DNA from: Phocoena phocoena
Lineage: Eukaryota; Chordata; Mammalia; Artiodactyla; Phocoenidae
Assembly: GCF_963924675.1 (NCBI RefSeq)
Contig: NC_089224.1
Span: forward strand, 68,495,464 to 68,559,463
Reading direction: 5' to 3'
DNA: 64,000 bases
This document shows, piece after piece, positions 62,405-64,000 of this stretch (position 1 is the stretch's first letter; the number at the start of each line of letters is the position of its first letter). The position numbers and the translations under genes were made by a program. Under the pieces are notes generated by a model that made no database searches, had not been told where the DNA came from, and saw nothing but the letters and a program-made list of their open reading frames with translations.

Positions 62405-62700
62405 AAAGAAAGGATGTTGCTCAGTGGGAGAAGCTTAGCTATGTTTTAGGGTAAGGGAAAGGTGCCACGGAGAAGGAGGAGTAGAAAGCACAGAGAAGAA
62501 GTGATAAGTGATGGTGCCAATTCCAGGAGAAGTGCAAACTGGAGAAAAAAATGAAAGTAGAGGAGCTAGCTTTGCCTGGGAGAAGGGCTTTACTTCTTCT
62601 GACACAGGAGAAAAGAAGAATGGGTGAGGATAGGGGTTGATTGGATTTGTAAGTTATAAGACTGATGGTCTCTGTTTCCTAGAGAAATAGTAGGCATAGT
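62405..62700. other. Unassigned purine-rich stretch
   Basis: Rich in GAAG/GGAG words; no family named. Confidence 0.3.
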
Positions 62701-62707
62701 TATGATC

Positions 62708-62816
62708 TGAGAGAGACACAGAGAGAGACAGACAGACAGAGACAGAGAGAGAGACAGGGAGAGAGATGAAGTAGAGGAGGAGGGAGGAGAGGAGGAGGGA
62801 GAGGAGGGAAAAACAG
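62708..62816. repeat. Purine-rich (GA/GACA/GGA)n tract
   Basis: Almost all G and A on the plus strand: GAGAGACA units to about 62765, then GGAGGAGGGA-type units. Confidence 0.9.
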
Positions 62817-62819
62817 GAA

Positions 62820-63375
62820 GGGGACTTCAGAGTTTAAGGAGGTGGTGGAAATTTAACAAAATTATTCCAAGGAAAGGAATAAGTTGGTGGCCAAAAATAC
62901 CTAAAACGATTTCTGAGGGAGGGCCAGCTGAGGAACAGTATGACCAAATTAGTCTAGCCCCAAATCTCATAGGTCAGTGACAGGGAAGTAGAACAACGAG
63001 ATGGGAGGGTTAGTTGTGGCGGGGATTCAGGAAGCCATCTCTCTTCCTGGTTATTCTTATGTCTCATTGCAATAAAGAGAAAGGCTTCAGGACTTCTGGG
63101 ATGAGTTCAGATGAATCATTCATCTCTCCAGCTGTCAGAAGTTTTGAATGCATTAGATAGGACATGAACATCAAAAACGGGCCCTCAGCAGTCTGCTCTC
63201 TGGAGAAGACCTCACCAAGGGGCTACAGCCTGCCTTGTCCTGCTGTGTCCTAGATCTGTATGATAACTGGTCTGCCCTTGAGTGTAACTTCCTCTAGCAG
63301 GAAGGCAGCTTCTATCTTAGAAATCTTACTGATATCCAAATAATTTTTGTGCTTAGGTGATTGCCTTCTATAAGA
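62820..63375. other. Unassigned stretch
   Basis: Nothing recognised. Confidence 0.35.
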
Positions 63376-63379
63376 GAAA

Positions 63380-63598
63380 GTACATGAATTTAAACTTTGT
63401 TAGACCTGGGTTTGACTCCTAGCTCTGGTACATAGGAGCTGTGTGATCCTGAATAAATAGTCTGCCTTTTCAAGCCTCCATTGTTCAGAGTAAAATGGGG
63501 GGAATCACTGGAAAGGCAGAAAGTTGAAATGAGATGGTGTCTGTAAATCATCCAGCAAAATGCACAGCACAAGGTAGACACTCAATAAATATTGTGTT
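63380..63598 (+). repeat. MIR SINE, nearly full length
   Basis: 'TTAGACCTGGGTTTGACTCC', 'GGAGCTGTGTGATCCTGAATAA' and 'GTAGACACTCAATAAATATTG' match sense MIR. Confidence 0.8.
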
Positions 63599-63600
63599 AC

Positions 63601-63660
63601 CTCCCTCCCTCCTTTCCTTTCTCCCTTCCTCCCTCTTCGCCTCCTTTCCTCCTCTGTTCC
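63601..63660. repeat. (CCTT/CCCT)n pyrimidine microsatellite
   Basis: About 60 bp nearly all C and T, directly after the MIR tail. Confidence 0.9.
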
Positions 63661-63734
63661 TCACATTTTAGTTACCAGTTTTCTGTACTAGATTGTAAGA
63701 CTCCTCAGGGCAGGAATGACATCTTTGTCATTAA

Positions 63735-63960
63735 AAAGTAACTCTTATTTTTATCTTTATTAAAGTAATACATGTACTTGCTAGCTAAAATTTTCAAATA
63801 ATACAAAGGAGAAACTGCCTCATCCTTTCCCACCCCAAATCTTACTCGCCAGAGGAAATCATATCTAGTTCTTAACAGGTTGGGATTTTAACTATTCTGG
63901 TGTCATCTCAGTTTGTCTAAAAGTCTATTTTTACCGTTATTTCCTGAATTAGTTTTGTTG
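63735..63960 (-). mobile_element. Ancient L1 3'-region fragment (L1ME-like)
   Basis: 'AAAGTAATACATGTACTTGC', 'CAAATAATACAAAGGAGAAAC' and 'CCCACCCCAAATCTTACTCGCC' resemble the beginning of the antisense old L1 3' module; it may continue past the window. Confidence 0.4.
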
Positions 63961-64000
63961 AATAAGTTTTAAGGATTATTTGTGTTCTTATTTAACAGAA

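Overview
This is nuclear DNA from a mammal, most likely a cetacean. The main reason is a dozen copies of tRNA-Glu-derived CHR-type SINEs: a tRNA-like head with Pol III A and B boxes, an arm rich in CGGAGC and CGGCATGTGGG motifs, and an A-rich tail. The roughly 200-bp form dominates, as it does in whales and dolphins. A long cetartiodactyl-type L1 is present, and no ruminant BovB sequence was recognised. I saw no operon, bacterial gene, phage, CRISPR array or rRNA.

I found no host protein-coding exon that I can support. The open reading frames are L1 remnants, readings through SINEs or simple repeats, or chance frames in AT-rich DNA. The window is best read as intergenic or deep-intronic sequence made of repeats of very different ages.

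Layout: 0-5.9 kb holds ancient MIR, L2 and MITE remnants and a TTCC/CCTT microsatellite. 5.9-11.7 kb holds a short CHR SINE, two old L1 pieces, a MIR and an LTR-like block. 11.7-17.8 kb is mostly unassigned AT-rich sequence with scattered MIR/L2. 17.8-27.3 kb is a young-repeat block: three CHR SINEs, an L1 stub, and a nearly complete L1 on the minus strand (3' UTR about 19.95-20.25 kb, broken ORF2 to 24.4 kb, broken ORF1 to 25.36 kb, 5' UTR to 27.33 kb), itself interrupted by a CHR SINE. 27.3-37.8 kb has more CHR SINEs, a MaLR-type LTR with a second LTR inserted in it, a 330-bp polypyrimidine tract, a nearly intact L2 tail, and a MaLR LTR interrupted by an L1 stub. 37.8-50 kb has MIR/L2 relics, three CHR SINEs, an L1 3' insertion with an AT microsatellite, two MaLR LTRs and a MER20. 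50-55 kb includes a three-layer nest (MIR, then MER5A, then CHR SINE) and a MaLR LTR inside an old L1. 55-64 kb is mostly unassigned, with one CHR SINE, some MIR/L2, a purine-rich tract and a pyrimidine-rich microsatellite.

No genes act together here. The history is one of successive retrotransposition: MIR/L2 first, then MaLR, Charlie-type DNA transposons and L1M, then the lineage L1, then CHR SINEs. L1 would have supplied the machinery for SINE movement. No undescribed biological system was found. The most useful observations are the nested insertions, the broken L1 with an altered endonuclease residue, and SINE insertions with clean target-site duplications. Family names were assigned by recognition, without a database search, so boundaries of old elements are approximate.
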